The notes under the pieces are model-generated. The model did not search any database. It was not told where the DNA came from and saw only the letters and a list, made by a program, of their open reading frames with translations. Shown here in pieces: positions 1 through 12,700 of a stretch of 64,000 nucleotides of DNA. Both the position numbers and the translations under genes were made by a program. This DNA comes from Carex sylvatica. Its lineage: Eukaryota > Streptophyta > Magnoliopsida > Poales > Cyperaceae. Location of the stretch: NCBI GenBank assembly GCA_964058845.1, contig CAXKVR010000078.1:62001-126000 (forward strand), read 5' to 3'. How positions within the stretch are numbered: position 1 is the first letter of the stretch; each line of letters begins with the position of its first letter.

Positions 1-1735
1 CAGTACGATTTACTCATTCTGCGTCATTTAATCGTTACGCAAAATAGCGTGAATTCCGAAGATTTATTCAATTCTACAAACAAAATTGATAGAAAGAAAG
101 AGGTCACCAGACCAAATTCTAGATAAAAACCATCCTATCAAGTTCGCACGAATTTTATTGCGAAGCTAAAACCTCACTCCACGGCAATGCGGCCAAGTCA
201 CTGAAGGAAAAGTGGTGCTCGCCTGTCACAAGTTCTCGACTCACGAGCTCTTGTTCTGCGAAGCAACGTTGGATTCCGTAAGGTTTTTTTTTATGTTTGT
301 GTTATTTTTGGCGTTTAACAAACGATTGCTTTAGAGTTTAGATGGAAGTTCATGTACGAAACAGGCATCTGCGCGTCTGGCGAAAAGAAACTTCATATAT
401 AATTACTGTCTGATTTAATTTCGAACATAAAGTTAATGTATTGCTCTGTTAAGTAATGGTAAACTTAAAAATAAAATAAAATACTGGTTGCTGTTCTTAG
501 GCTTCATTGTTTTATTCCAGGACTAATTATTCTTGTAATTTGATTCAGTGTTGTGTTTGTCATTCCTTTCATTAAATAATGTTAATTATAATATTAGGGC
601 TAAAAACTTTGAAGACTACAACTTCAAAAGCATATGGGTTTTGTTATGTCAGAGTCGATTTGGAACACGATTTGCACATACCATCTAATTTTCATTACAT
701 TGAATCATGTAGTCTTTGTTGATTTTCTTTCTAAGTGAAGCTTTTTTAAATCATTAGTTAGAAATAAAGCCAAAATTAGGAGTTAATTAGGAGTTACTTC
801 CTGTCTTTTTCAAAAAAAATAAAAAAAATAATTACGTACATCTAAGAAAACTTGCACAAAATGTAAACTTTGGTGCCACAAAGTATGGTTATGAAAATCA
901 GAATCGGAATTGGAATCGGTTATTTGACCATGAAATTAGAATCGGGTGAATCTGTCAGAATTGGCCGAATCAGATCGGAAACTCGGATTTTTTTTGCCAA
1001 AAGCACCTTTTTACTGAAATTGTATTAATTGGACTGATAACAATTAATATTTATCTAATTTAGAAATTAAATAGACTATTCCATAAAATATTAAATAAAG
1101 CTTAATAAATTCACAAAAAAACAAATAAAATGTTTAATATTAACTTTTACATTTCCATATTTTATTTTGTATGCATTAATTTATCTTCATTGAAAATATT
1201 TTATTTTATAAACAATTAATATTTTATTTTGCTTAAGTAAAAATAAAAAATAAATTAATGTTGTCAACAACTATATGCACCGTTTACCTTAGTCAAATGA
1301 AAATAATAATAAAATAAATCACTGTGTATTTAATAGCATAATCAAATTAAATAGGACAGCATTTTCAGTGAAATTAATACAAGATCATTGTAAGTCATAA
1401 ATAATACAGGTCATGAGGGCTGATTACTAATTCATAGGTAAATGCTTATTTGCTCCTATATATATATGTAACAACGTCAAACATTCTTGCTAGGAAACTC
1501 AGGAGATTTCACTACAGTATGTTTCGTGAACTCTCCATGAATTTGTTTGGTAAGACAAAGTGAAACTATGAAAAATTCAGAATATCTAGAAAAGATGCAC
1601 TTGACACTGATTATCAAATAGAGGAAATATTGAAGAGTTATTTTTATCATATTGGAAAAGTGCTCCCATCAATCAACTCCATCTATCTATGAATAAAAGT
1701 AAATGGAATGTAAATTCTTGTGAGGTACGAGTGAG
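1..1735. other. AT-rich intergenic stretch
   Basis: No gene is supported here. The stretch is AT-rich with short homopolymers and no long reading frame. A purine-rich patch around 895-990 repeats the word 'aatcgg' and may be part of a decayed transposon end. If a gene borders the window on the left, nothing conserved enough to name it is visible. Confidence 0.5.
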
Positions 1736-2035
1736 TGTTAAGATGTAAGTTATTAGGGTTTGTATATTGAGCGGTTGGGATTTTGTGTGCTATAGCCTAT
1801 GATTAGCCGCAGCCGTCTGATCAAGTGGTTAATTTGGGGATTACAAAATTGGAAACACTACTTGATATAAAAGGTTATTGCCCTAAAGCATTCTCTCTTT
1901 GTTATGTTCCTCTTGAATTCTTCAATTTATTCCACTTTCTACCATAATCCGATCTAGCTCTGGCGATGTCTATGACAAGCAACAGCGCTTCTACCGATAC
2001 TATCACCTGCATTATTTCCAGCTTGGTAAATCTCA
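1736..2035 (+). repeat. Possible Copia-type LTR / gag-start remnant
   Basis: The stretch opens with TGTTAAGATGTAAG, has a TATA-like tataaaagg near 1867, and ends in a CT-rich leader followed by an ATG near 1964 that starts a Ser/Thr-rich peptide (MSMTSNSAST). This order resembles the LTR, leader and gag start of plant Copia elements. No second LTR, primer-binding site or polymerase is visible, so this is a tentative remnant only. Confidence 0.25.
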
Positions 2036-2653
2036 TCTCTTCTGTTAAGTCCTATTATTTCTTCTTTCTTGCTTTCTTGTCCTTTGTTTGAGTTCCTTCT
2101 CCTTCAACATGCCATCGATCATTCCTCTGGACTCCTGAGAGCCATCGATCGCTGTCTACTTGTCCCTCAGCAAAACAGGCCAGGGTTAACGTTGGTTTAC
2201 AATTGTGATGGGTTTTATTTTGGAGATATTTGCATGAGAGCATGTCTAAATTCTTTATACCTATACTTGCTATTTTTGAAGGGGGAATGTGTCCATATAT
2301 GTCATTGGAAAACCAATAACCTAAAATTCTTGTTATAAATGTTGTCAACTGATACGCTTGTTATAATTGTCGATTGTAAATTCTTGTTGCTTAAACCCAA
2401 AATTTTATGTTGATTTTCATGTAAGCTGGAAAATATATTCATTAAATGCAACAAAAGAATTGCAAACATATTTTAAATTGCATTGAAATTGCGTCTCTAT
2501 AAATTAAACAATCCCAATATTTGCTACTTTTTTTAATGTTGGAATGTATCAATATATGTTATTGGAAAAATAATAGCCTTAGTATTCCTTCTCTATTCCG
2601 ATAAATGAATCCAATTTATATGCTTGTTATAATTGTTGCTTGTAATTTTATAA

Positions 2654-2725
2654 TGTTAGAAATATATTTTGAAAACACAAAATTTATTTAAATAAATTTT
2701 GTGTTTTCAAAATATATTTCTAACA
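2654..2725. repeat. 72-bp perfect palindrome with no spacer
   Basis: The first 36 bases (starting TGTTAGAAATATAT) are the exact reverse complement of the last 36 (ending ATATATTTCTAACA), so the whole stretch is self-complementary. The TGTTAG...CTAACA ends resemble Copia LTR termini, so a head-to-head LTR-end junction is one explanation. A MITE or cruciform-prone repeat is another. Confidence 0.85.
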
Positions 2726-3089
2726 ATCCCCCACAAAACTCAAAATCTAATTAAAAAATAAAAATAAATAATAAAATAAAACATATATATATAAATATTT
2801 CTGCTACCATTGTTTATACTGTGCATTGGGCAAAATATTTTGATTTCGCTTAGTGTCAATAATTTCAGTCCGAGGAGATCGGAGTGAACCAGGTCTTGAA
2901 CAACGATTTCTTTGATCGGAACTTACATTATTACACACACAGTACAGAAAACTACATCGCATGTTGTGCGTTTGAGGCCATGCACATTAACTTGATTTTT
3001 TCATGAGAATATTCTACAGGTTGCCTAAACTCAGTAGTCACGGCCTTTTATATACGATCATTCTCATATAGAAGAGTTAATCCAAACTC

Positions 3090-3172
3090 GCTCACTCAGC
3101 TTGATACACCAACAAGCCGAGTACAAGTGTGGCCTAGCTCGCTCTTTAACAGCTCGTTGCCACCCCTAGTTG
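3090..3172 (-). repeat. hAT-type terminal remnant (GAGC-rich)
   Basis: On the minus strand the stretch starts CTAGGGGTGGCAACGAGC and continues with repeated GAGC/GAGCTCG-like words. This is typical of Ac-like hAT termini in plants. The other end was not found, so this is a truncated piece next to the SINE. Confidence 0.35.
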
Positions 3173-3179
3173 GAGGTCA

Positions 3180-3298
3180 AGCCACCCAATTATTTAATAC
3201 CCTTGTTATTATAACAAAGAATTTCTCCCATCCGGATTTCGAACCCATGACCTCTCACATAGAAATCATGTGCCTTTGCCACTAGACCAAATGCTAGT
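3180..3298 (-). mobile_element. tRNA-derived SINE
   Basis: On the minus strand there is an RNA polymerase III type-2 promoter. The A box (TGGTCTAGTGGCAAAGGCAC) lies near 3,285, and about 35 bases further the B box (GGGTTCGAAATCC) lies near 3,240. Both match tRNA internal promoters and are the hallmark of plant tRNA-derived SINEs. The tail runs into an AT-rich TTG/TAATAA-type end near 3,190. The body is too diverged to be a working tRNA. Confidence 0.65.
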
Positions 3299-3879
3299 TC
3301 TCAAATTTGAAATTAATTAAATCTCCAGAAAAATAACAAGCAAATTTTAACTTGCTAATAATAAATACAAATAAAAAATTCTTTAGTACACAACCACCCT
3401 GCAAATCTGAAGGGGCATTATGTTCTCCTTCAAAGAAGTGTCTTGAGTCTACAATGATATTATATAATGTCTTTATATGAATGTACATCAAGTACTGAAG
3501 CAAGAGATCTGAGAGCCGGAGAGCACAAATATTGATTTCTTTTTCTAATGCCTCCAATAAAGCTGAGAAAATCAAATATAAAAGTAGCTGAAATTAACTA
3601 TTGTCATGTAAAATTCATTGCATAATTTCATAGCTTAATTCAGCCAAAGTCCATGAATAGTTCTATGAGTGGAAAAGAACAAAATATTGAACTTATCATA
3701 CAAGCAAAGGATAGTACGAAAGGATACACAGACGAAAAACATACAAGTTCAAATTGAACAGTATAAATAAATGAATTGGGATAAAGGAAGTTTCAATATT
3801 ATAGTAATTTTACCGAGGAAATATGCTTTATTTTCCATTGGTCTTCTCCTTGCAGTCTGGACTTGAACCTATTCAAACT

Positions 3880-4630
3880 TGAAGCAGTGAACTCTTGAAG
3901 GTTGGTCATATATTGCAATTTGCAAGTCAGGAACTGTTGTTTGCAGGGACCAGCATGTCAGATGGAGTTGGTTAAGCATGGGCATAGCACCACCCTCTAT
4001 TTTCCATTCCTCCAAAATCATTTACAAAAAGTAGTACCAATTGTTGCAAGCGAACAAAAACTCCCCTAGAGTAGATGATCATCTGTTCCCCATCGTCATC
4101 AGCTGCTCGAATGGATGAATTACCTAGATCGAGTACCCTGAGTTTTGGTAACTTCTCTAGCTGGGGCATCGGGTCTTCCTCAAAATCAATAAAATAAAGT
4201 TTTAGCTTAACGAGATTAGGTGGGAACATGATACAATCAACAACTTCTTTCCTGGGCCACCTGCCCTTGATCAACAGGCTGAATGAGTGTAAATTGTTGT
4301 GGTTTCTGAAGGCTGAGATGCAATATACATTTGCATGTCACCTCTCATATTTAAATACAAAGAACCCAGATGATTTAGGTTGCTTAACAAATTAATCAAT
4401 GTTTCATGTGCAACATAATCATGTATATCAATCCCCAACTTACGAAGATAGGAAAAGTTAGGCAGTTCTACAACCCAGTCTTGCTTAGCTCTCACCCCTT
4501 TTAAGGTCAGCAAACTTTGCAAGTCTGCTGCTGATGGTGCACTCTGGAGTCTTCCTTGAACACCACGATTACCATTGTTTGCTAACAATAAAATCTGCTT
4601 AAACATAAGTGGGCTTTTGGGCTTCAAAGC
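3880..4630 (-). pseudogene. NLR (CC-NB-LRR, RPP8/RPP13-like) LRR-end pseudogene
   Basis: Minus-strand translation gives C-terminal leucine-rich repeats of a coiled-coil NLR immune receptor. From the N-terminal side these are LQSLLTLKGV, then LRKLGIDIHD, LINLLSNLNHLGSLYLNMRG, then FPPNLVKLKLYF, LPKLRVLDLGNSS, and a last repeat containing EEWKIEGGAMPMLNQL. The frame changes twice, near 4,320-4,340 and near 4,010-4,020, and each piece continues the repeat register in the new frame. No NB-ARC (P-loop, GLPL, MHD) sequence lies upstream. It is therefore a 5'-truncated, frameshifted relic, and it was probably not cut by the MULE, which lies about 650 bp away. Confidence 0.8.
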
Positions 4631-5252
4631 CCGATATCAACTTTGATACTCCCATTTCATATCAAGTGAGAGGAAACGGGTTTGTCACTTGACCGATTCA
4701 TTTGACAGATCACACAAATTTGATTTGTCCGTACTATTTCCATTGGAACAACAAAAGAATAGAAAAAAGTGGAATTTAAAATAAACTTCTATTTCGTACT
4801 ATTTTGCTCGTGTTCAGTTGATTGTTGAACAGTAAAATAGTGAAAGAGTGGGAGAGTAATGGAAAATAAGCCATTTCCATTTCTCGAGAAAATCCAAATG
4901 CTCTATTCACTATTCGGTTGATTGTGGAACATATAATTAGCTCATAGAAAAATAGAGGAGGGAATAAATTTTGGATTGAGAAATTTAAGTACCAAACTTA
5001 TTTTGGATCAATCGATGGAAACTCTTAGTCTTGGGGACTTGTGTTATGGGTAACACTGAAGTCTATCTAACTCGGTGGGTGATAACATGTTTTAAATGTA
5101 CTCCAAGAACAATGCTACGTAGAAATTACCATATGGCCCTTCCACAGACCACACTAATTTTAGTTTTGTTTCTCCTGCGCTTCTTAAATTACCATAATTT
5201 AACAGAAAAAGTTTTGCTCTTTTGATGAGAACCAGTGGAGTTTGATTGTATT
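4631..5252. other. Intergenic stretch upstream of the nested insertions
   Basis: No gene or clear repeat was recognised. Short reading frames on both strands overlap each other and show no domain. Confidence 0.5.
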
Positions 5253-5284
5253 TCATTGAACGACACTTTTTTTTTTTTTGAGGA

Positions 5285-5293
5285 AAAAATAAT
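5285..5293. repeat. Left 9-bp target-site duplication of the MULE
   Basis: AAAAATAAT directly precedes the left TIR and is repeated exactly at 14569-14577 after the right TIR. Nine base pairs is the diagnostic duplication size of the Mutator superfamily. The sequence is A-rich, so chance alone is a weaker safeguard than usual. Confidence 0.85.
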
Positions 5294-5520
5294 CGGCCAT
5301 TTTTATTAATACCCAAAAAACAAAACTAAATTTTAAAAATAACCTTAACCAATTTTTTTTTTTAAAAATAACCCAACCGCCCGGGTCTGGGGCGGCCCAA
5401 AAAACAACCCACCCGCCTGGGCCTCGGGCGGGCCACAGAGGGACCAGACCGCCCCCACTGCGGGCGGTCCAATGGTGAGCAAACCGCCCCAGGGTCGGGC
5501 GGTCCACTATGCAGCATTTA
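5294..5520 (+). repeat. Left terminal inverted repeat of the MULE (227 bp)
   Basis: It starts CGGCCATTTTTATTAATACC and is the inverted copy of 14342-14568, with about six mismatches and no length change by hand alignment (roughly 97% identity). The inner half is GC-rich, with repeated GGGCGG/CCGCCC words that could bind transposase. An open frame across it exists only because both TIRs lack stops; it is not a gene. Confidence 0.9.
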
Positions 5521-5635
5521 AAAGCCTCTCCTGGCTCCATTATTTGTAAACGAAGTCAGAGAGAAATTTTACTGTTTGAGAGCGATTTTACTGTTTGAGA
5601 GAGGCGATTTTTAAGCGATTTTACTGTAGCAGAAG

Positions 5636-6131
5636 GTATGTTTTATTTTTATTTTTATTATAGCAATTACTGTTCTATTATATGTAACTTAACTGTCGCA
5701 ATTACTGTAGCAATTACTGTTCTATGTAATTACTGTAGCAATTACCGTAGCAATTACTGTTCTATGTAAGTACTGTAGCAATTACTGTTCTATGTAATTA
5801 CTGTAGCAATATTTTTTTTATTTTTTCTAATTAGATTACTGTACCCGTTATAATACCATATTTCTCAATGAAAACCAACTAATTTTTTTCCATTTCTTAA
5901 TTGTTTTTAATTTCATTTAGTCAGAAATAATTTGATTAATTAATTATTAATTTTCAACAATCTAAAGTTCTATACATTGATTGAGTTCTATATTTATGTT
6001 CTTCTTTTTCAATTTATTCAATTTTTTTTTAAAATGAAACTCAAAAATTGATTGAAGCGAATCTCAGATATCTATATCTATTATTGATGTACAATTACTG
6101 TAATACTTATAAAGTTATTTTTTAAATGTAG
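5636..6131 (+). other. 5'-UTR intron of the MURA gene with tandem repeats
   Basis: A GTATGT donor at 5636 follows AGAAG, and a TAG acceptor at 6130-6131 precedes the ATG by 15 bases. The start of the intron (about 5640-5830) is a degenerate tandem array of the words ATTACTGTAGCAATTACTGT and TCTATGTA. The intron is inferred from splice consensus only. Confidence 0.6.
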
Positions 6132-6146
6132 TTTGTTAAGAAAAAG

Positions 6147-9100
6147 ATGTTAGTTGCATTGTATGTGGGCGGCAAGTTACAAAAGAGTGAAGATGGCGTG
6201 CAGTACACGAAAGATGCTGCATTTGGCTTCGAGGTTAATGAAAATACCACATTTCAGGCACTTAAAGAGCTAATATACGAAAAGACTGCTGTAAACCCCA
6301 ACAGGTATGAAATAGAATTGGCTACACGGATTGACAACTCACGTGGGGTGGGGGGTAGACCTTACTTTGTGAGGTTTCCAATAACAGATGCGAATTTGTG
6401 GAGAGTTGTGTACACTCAATTTGCGACCAGTGGGGTCCAGGTAATTGACATATATTCGAAGAGGGTTCCCCGGGCCAGGGCTGGACCTTCAAGTACTACT
6501 AGGGCTGGACCTTCAGGTTATGAAAATTCAGGTTATGACAATCAGGGGTACCAGCAGCACTCCCCATATGACAGCCAGTGGTACCAGCAGCACTCCCCAT
6601 ATGACAGCCAGGGGTACCAGCATCACTCCCCATATGACAACCAGGGGTACCAGCATCACTCCCCTTATGACAACCAGGGGTACCACCAGCACTCCCCTTA
6701 TGACAACCAGGGGTACCACCAGCACTCCCCTTATGACAACCAGGTTTACCACCAGCACTCCCCTTGTGACAACCAGGGGTACCACAACTCCCCTGAAAAT
6801 ACTGAAGAGTTACCACCACCACCCAGACAGACACCTATAATCCCTAGATTTCCAACTATGCCAGAGTCAGGACCGGTACCCGTTAATCGAACTGATATTG
6901 ATATTGATGTTGATGCTATTGATGCCATACCAGAAAGGGAAATGGAAACGGGGGATGAATACCAAGGGGTTTGGGAATCTGATGACTTATCAGATGGTGA
7001 TGCAAATGTACTAGGTTTATCCAGGGCAGAAAAATTCCCGATTAGAGGTCGGGGAAATAAGCATCCGGTCACCACATTCAACGATACTACAGCTTTCGAA
7101 GAGGCAGACATTAGTTTCTTTGGTCCTCGTGTTAAATACAATCAGGAACTTGCTGCAGGGCAACTTTATACAAACATAGATGAACTTGTAAAGAAAATCA
7201 ATGAGACCCATGTACACAGCAACTGGGAATATAAAATAAATAAAAGAGAGCGAACACGGTTAGTTGTGCTATGTAAAACTCACCCGCGGTGCGAGTTCCG
7301 CCTTTATGCAACCCCTGCGGGTTCAGGGGAAGCATGGATGATTAGGAAGTGTGAACCACCTCACACATGTAAGTCTGCATCCACAAGGACAGACCATGCA
7401 CAGCTGACGGCATCACTAATTGCCGATGCAATTGAGGAGGACATTAAGTTGGATCCATCGATGAGCATCAAGGCGGTGGCTAGAACCGTCAGACACAAAT
7501 ACAAATATGTAATCCCAAAATACAACAGGCTGTGGAGAGGTCGTGAACTTGCGGTTTGCAGAATATTCGGTAGTTGGAAGGATTCATACGGCTATCTGGC
7601 ACCATTGCTCCAGGCCATGGCAAGTACAAACATCGGGACCGTATATGAACTATGGCATGGCCCTTTTTTTGATAAGGATGGAGTACTAATAGAGGGAGCT
7701 CAACAATTCAAGGGCATAGCATGGGCTTTTGGGGCTTGTATCCAAGCTGTGCCATACATCAGACCCGTTATCAGCATTGATGCATGCTTCATGTCCGGCC
7801 GTTATGAGGGGAGGCTACTGATAGCATGTGCATATGATGCTGAGAATCAGTTGTTACCTTTGGCCTTTGCAATTGTTCAGAAAGAGGATGGTGAGAACTG
7901 GGGATTCTTTATGCAGTTTTTAAGAAGACGGGTGATTGGGGAAGAAAAATTTTTCTGTGTGATATCAGACCAACACAAAGGAATAAAATATGTTTTTGAT
8001 CGTGAAGATTACGGTTGGTCAACGCGTACTGGGCAGTGTGTGCACAGGTTGTGTATGCAACACGTTGCGGAGAACCTTTCCAAGGCAACCGGAAATGACA
8101 AGTGGGTTCTAGAAACATTTAGACAAAATTGCAGAAAGAAAAAACCGAGAAGGGTGGTAGAGATGACTAGAAATTTTGCAAAGGTATATATATTTCAATT
8201 GTTTACATATATTATTTTATTTTCCGAAGACTGTTTTTTTAGTACAATTATTTACTTATATTATTTTATTTTCTTATTTTTTTAGTACATGCCAAAGGCA
8301 AATCTCTACTTAATGAAGGTGGGCAAAAATAATCCCCGAGATGTAAACGAAGATCCAGCATACGAGAAAATATATCAATCCCGTGATGGAGGTTGGCGTT
8401 GGGGAATTATGACCACCAACGGGTCGGAGTCGCTGAATGCAGTATTCAAGCAGAGTCGGATGTTGCCCGTGGCTGCAGTTGTAGAGGATACATTCTACAA
8501 GTTAAATGCCTGGTTTCAGGAACGGCGTGCTAAGGCCGCAGAATTAATAAGGATTAATCAGTCATTTTCAACAAGGGTGGAGGAAAAACTAAGACAACAC
8601 AGGGAGAAAGGTGCAACTATGACCGTAATCCCGATGGGTAATGATGGTACTGAATTCGAAGTGCAAAATCCAAATGAATATGCTCCTACCAGTCGCAAAC
8701 CAGATGGCACTATGGAGTTTGTGAAGAGGGCTTGCAAGTACGTGGTTAAATTTGGAGATGCCAGGGCGGTAACCTGTACATGCCAAGGACCCCAACTAAG
8801 TCACATACCCTGTAGTCACGTGATGGCTGTATGCCGAGTGAGGAACTACTGTGAGGATCACTATGTTGCTGACATGTATCGTACCGATTACCTTGCTTCC
8901 ACTTGGGGTGGATCTTTCCATTCTTATCCCGATCAGCATGAGTGGCCTGCATATGTCGGTGATAGAATACTTCCTTCAGAAGGATGGATAAGAAAGGGGA
9001 GGAGGAGACACAAGCGTGTTGTAATGACCATGGACGAGATGGGTGGTAGGCGACCGTCGGGAAATCGGGCTCCCCGTTCTGTTTCTGACAGGCGCACGGC

Positions 9101-9367
9101 AGGTATGTAGCATTGTACGAAATTCATTTATGATCTTATTATATTACTAACTGAATTGTGTTCCTATGTTCAGATGCCATAAACGAGCACAACGAAAGAG
9201 AAAATGCTAGAGTTATTGCTGAAGCAACTGGTAGAACAGAACATCCCCCTCCTCCGAGCCAATCATCTAGTTGCCAAGCCTCTACAAGTAATGCCGCACC
9301 TGCAGTTGGTACCAGTAGAACTAGTCGCATCATTGGTTTTTTGAGACGTGGTGGAAGGGGCAGATAA
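6147..9367 (+). CDS. mudrA-like: MURA-type Mutator transposase, intact, three exons (1,015 aa)
   Basis: Exons are 6147-8183, 8286-9102 and 9174-9367; the phases join cleanly to 1,015 aa. It is the transposase expected to bind the TIRs and cut and rejoin the element. The N-terminal ~110 residues form a compact domain, followed by an eight-unit Tyr/Gln/His-rich repeat (residues ~130-215), an acidic stretch, and a Cys/His region near 375-420 typical of the MuDR DNA-binding N-terminus. The MULE catalytic core shows D545 in ISIDACF, D608 in VISDQHKGI, the C-x2-H of CMQH, and the later Glu in TTNGSESLN. A SWIM zinc finger follows (CTC...CSH, from ~843), and the tail is basic and Pro/Ser-rich. It faces the PMD gene tail-to-tail. 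No defect is visible. Confidence 0.92.
6534..6794 (+). repeat. 33-bp coding tandem repeat in MURA (8 units)
   Basis: Eight near-identical units encode variants of YDNQGYHQHSP; the last unit is one residue short. Changes between units are mostly single substitutions (N/S, G/W/V, Q/H). All units stay in frame, which indicates either selection or very recent expansion. Confidence 0.9.
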
Positions 9368-9713
9368 ACCTGCTATTGTGTGAACTTACTTGTGTTGTGT
9401 GAACTTATTTGTTTGGTTTGAACTAAATTATGAACTTTAATTGTGTTGTTGAACTTTAATTGTAATGTTGGGCTTTTAATATGATATGTAATATTTTGAT
9501 TTGTTATGATTACGTAGTAACTAATGAGTAGAAATGACAAAATGCTACATACAAAAAGATATGCACGCAGATAAAAACGACGAAATGTAAAGTAAACAAA
9601 AGATAAAAGTCAACATGAAATATAAAATAAAACAAACCAAGACATATAACACAACAGCTGCAAACTCAAAATACTACAGTCAGACCTACATCACAATAAA
9701 AAAAACTCTGTAA
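9368..9713. other. Convergent intergenic spacer between MURA and PMD
   Basis: The spacer is about 346 bp and AT-rich, with repeated TTGTGTTGTGTGAACTT words just after the MURA stop. In a convergent element this is where both transcripts should end. No hairpin terminator is expected in a plant gene and no clear poly(A) signal was chosen. Confidence 0.5.
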
Positions 9714-12700
9714 TCATCCTCGTCGTTTCCTGCCGGAGGGAGACAACCTACGAGCCGCTATGCCTTTGCCATCCCTGTGCGGCTGCACGCGCCTCTGCGG
9801 ACTCGCATCTCCTAAATCCTCCTCCTCCATATCCTCGTCCTCCTCTCCCGTATACATGTGATGCGTACCTGTACCGGCTGTCCATGGATCAAATAGACCA
9901 GCTGACTCTGCGGGTGCCGGGCCTGTACGTAGCTCCCATGGATCTTCCTCCCAGCTTGCAGCATACGTGGCAGGAGGCGCTGTACCAAATAATGCAGAGA
10001 CAAAGCCATCTGCAGTCTGAGATGCACTCCCTCCAGCCTCGTAGTCGTGCTCCATCTCCACTCCATATCGTGGCCTGTGGGAGCCAATGTCCTCAGCATC
10101 TGTATCGAACGGGGGCAGCTCATCCACGCTAAAACTAGGCTCGGCATTCCAACGAGGTGCTCCATCCTAAATTGAAATAATGTCAGTTTTGCTACATACA
10201 AATAACTCTGCAATAAATAATATAAAACAGTAACTGACCGGGCCAAGCTCTACCGGAACTCTGTATTTATTTCTGTAAGCGTCCCATCCTTGTGTATTCA
10301 ACACCCAGTGGTGGAACGCCCAACCCGAGTCATCCTCTACATAATTGAAAGTTAAATGAGTTACAACAAATAATTCGGTGAAAATAGAACCATTGTGTGT
10401 GTCCTACTTTTAATATTAACTTGCAGTTACCTGCAGGAGGTGGTGGCATATCCTGAGCGTATATGGCCTCTGGTTGATAATCTGGATTACGCGGTGTCTT
10501 CTGTATATCCCGCCAATTGATGTTCTCCCCAGAATCGCGCAGCATGCCAACGAGGCGGCCTTCAAAACCGCCTGTCTCCACGATTGGTGCAGTGTGCTCA
10601 AGCATTTGGCATCCTATATATCGCCAAGCATCCCTCGCCATGCACACCAGGCTGTGTCCAACTCCTCTCATAGCTGTCAACATCTGCACACAACATGATT
10701 ATGACAACAGTAAGTAATTAAAATTTGCAATTTGTAATTACAGTATGTTTAAGTTGTATTTACCGCGCGAGCATTGATCGGACCCCAAGGCATGTAATTG
10801 CCAGATGAATCCATCAGTCTACGTCGAAGGTTGTCGCCATAATGGCCCGTAAGATAGACTGACGGCATGCCCCATCTCTGGTACCAGACGGCATATCTCA
10901 AATCCCCGGGACCAGCACCCACTGACGCTCCCGATGGCGGACTCCATAACTGCTGATCCGGATGTCGAGCCAAGCCGTACTCCAAGCTGAAATGCTGTCT
11001 CCAGTCGACTTTGGGCTTGGTGTGCGCCGTACTATAGGTACAATTAATTAGAAATGAGAGAAACGGTGACATTATTAAAGTGATAATAAAATTAAGTACA
11101 TAGTACTTACTTGTGAAACTTGTCGGTATCATCCTTACCCATCAGCGGGTTATCCGGAATGAAAGCATCCAAGCCAAATTGTCGAGACACCCGATCGGGA
11201 TAGTGATACTCCACTATCCAGAAACAAACGACTGGTCCCCGATAATACCATAGTCGTGTCTGCTCCAGTGTCAGCGGGCTCAGCCATCTACGCTGATACC
11301 ATGTACGATACGGAAACCAATCGACATTCGCATCTCGGAGCATCTGGAGCTGACTCCGAACATAAGAAACCCCCCTGCCTGTTTCTTCATAACTCTGATG
11401 ACTGCCCCATATGGCACCGTACGCGGGGCATCTGTCTGGGGTAGGAACTCCCCATCGAGGATGTGGCAATGGTATAACTGGCCGATTTACAGGAAGATGT
11501 GACCACGACCAATGCTGTAGCAGAAGAAGCGGTCCAAAAATCTGTTTATTCCTCACCTGAAAATTTAACTTAAAATAAAATCTTGGTGCGTCTTATTCAA
11601 TTTTCAATTACAACGTATATTAATACAGACTTACCAGACAGGCATGACACAGGCCTCTGTATAAGTGGGCGAGGACAGCTCCACCCCAGTTCCATCTCGA
11701 TTCTTTCTCCATGTTTCTCAGCAGGGAGAGGTACATAATCGGGACCGCATCACCGCTGGAATCCTCGAACATGACAGCACCACACAAATCCAGCACATAC
11801 GCCCTAGTATACCTGCAATATAAAATAATCAATATAAATAATTGAGATTGTTGATTAACTACTAAGTTACTTTAACGAGTGTAATGGTACCTCCTGACCG
11901 CCTCAATGTCAGCAGTCTCAGGAAATATCTGATTCTGAAAGAAGTGAGACCGGAGTGCCTTTAGAGAAATACAGTACCCAGAATACCGGAACTCCTCCTC
12001 CTCCTCCCCCTTCTTCTTCTTCTTCTTCTTCAATTTCTTCTGCAGATTATTTGGATCACACCCTAACAACTCCGGTATCATCCTCTGCAGGTTTGGATGG
12101 TCTGAGATGCCACCTATGGGCTCGCCATCAATGGGTAAACCCCATAATGCGCTCACATCACCAAGGGTGACTGTCATCTCCCCGACCGGGAGATGAAATG
12201 TATGGGTCTCAGGTCGCCATCTCTCCGCTAGACCATGCATCAGAGACTGATCGATCTTACTCTGCGGCATAGTGGCAAGCTGATACAACCCAAGGTTCAA
12301 GAGGCATCGCTGCATTTCTTCATGGGGAACGAACGGAATCTCAGACCTGCGGTGCCTCACCGTAAGCATGACATCATCCTGTATTTATTATCAATTTATG
12401 AGACTCAAATCGTGCCATTTTTTTAGTATTATTTATTTACATTATGTATAAAAATCACGTACCTCAAGAGATGCCAATGAGACGCGGTGCTTAACATGAT
12501 GGGTCCATAGAAGAGGACTAAATGTGTCAGGATCATGCGCACCATCTGTAAAACTAGCCTGAGAACCCGCTCCAATCGGATCCTCATATGACGACGGACC
12601 CTCTCCAATCGGATCCACCGAGGACGTGCCCGCTACACTCGGATCCACGGCATCTGGACCCACTGCAGCCGGATCCGCTGCAGGCGCAGCTCGTACTCCC

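Noticed and set aside
2055..2348. Overlapping frames of 89 and 97 aa
   Set aside because: Overlapping frames on both strands, no domain, no splice support.
5253..5540. 95-aa minus-strand frame at the left MULE end and the similar 85-aa frame at 14319-14576
   Set aside because: They are the same TIR read in inverted copies; similarity reflects DNA repeat identity, not a protein family.
6445..6840. Three alternative frames of 85-131 aa over the MURA tandem repeat
   Set aside because: A 33-bp repeat has no stops in several frames; only the long frame carries the transposase.
9884..10698. Plus-strand frames opposite the PMD exons
   Set aside because: Shadows of the PMD coding exons, which have family motifs and matching splice phases on the minus strand.
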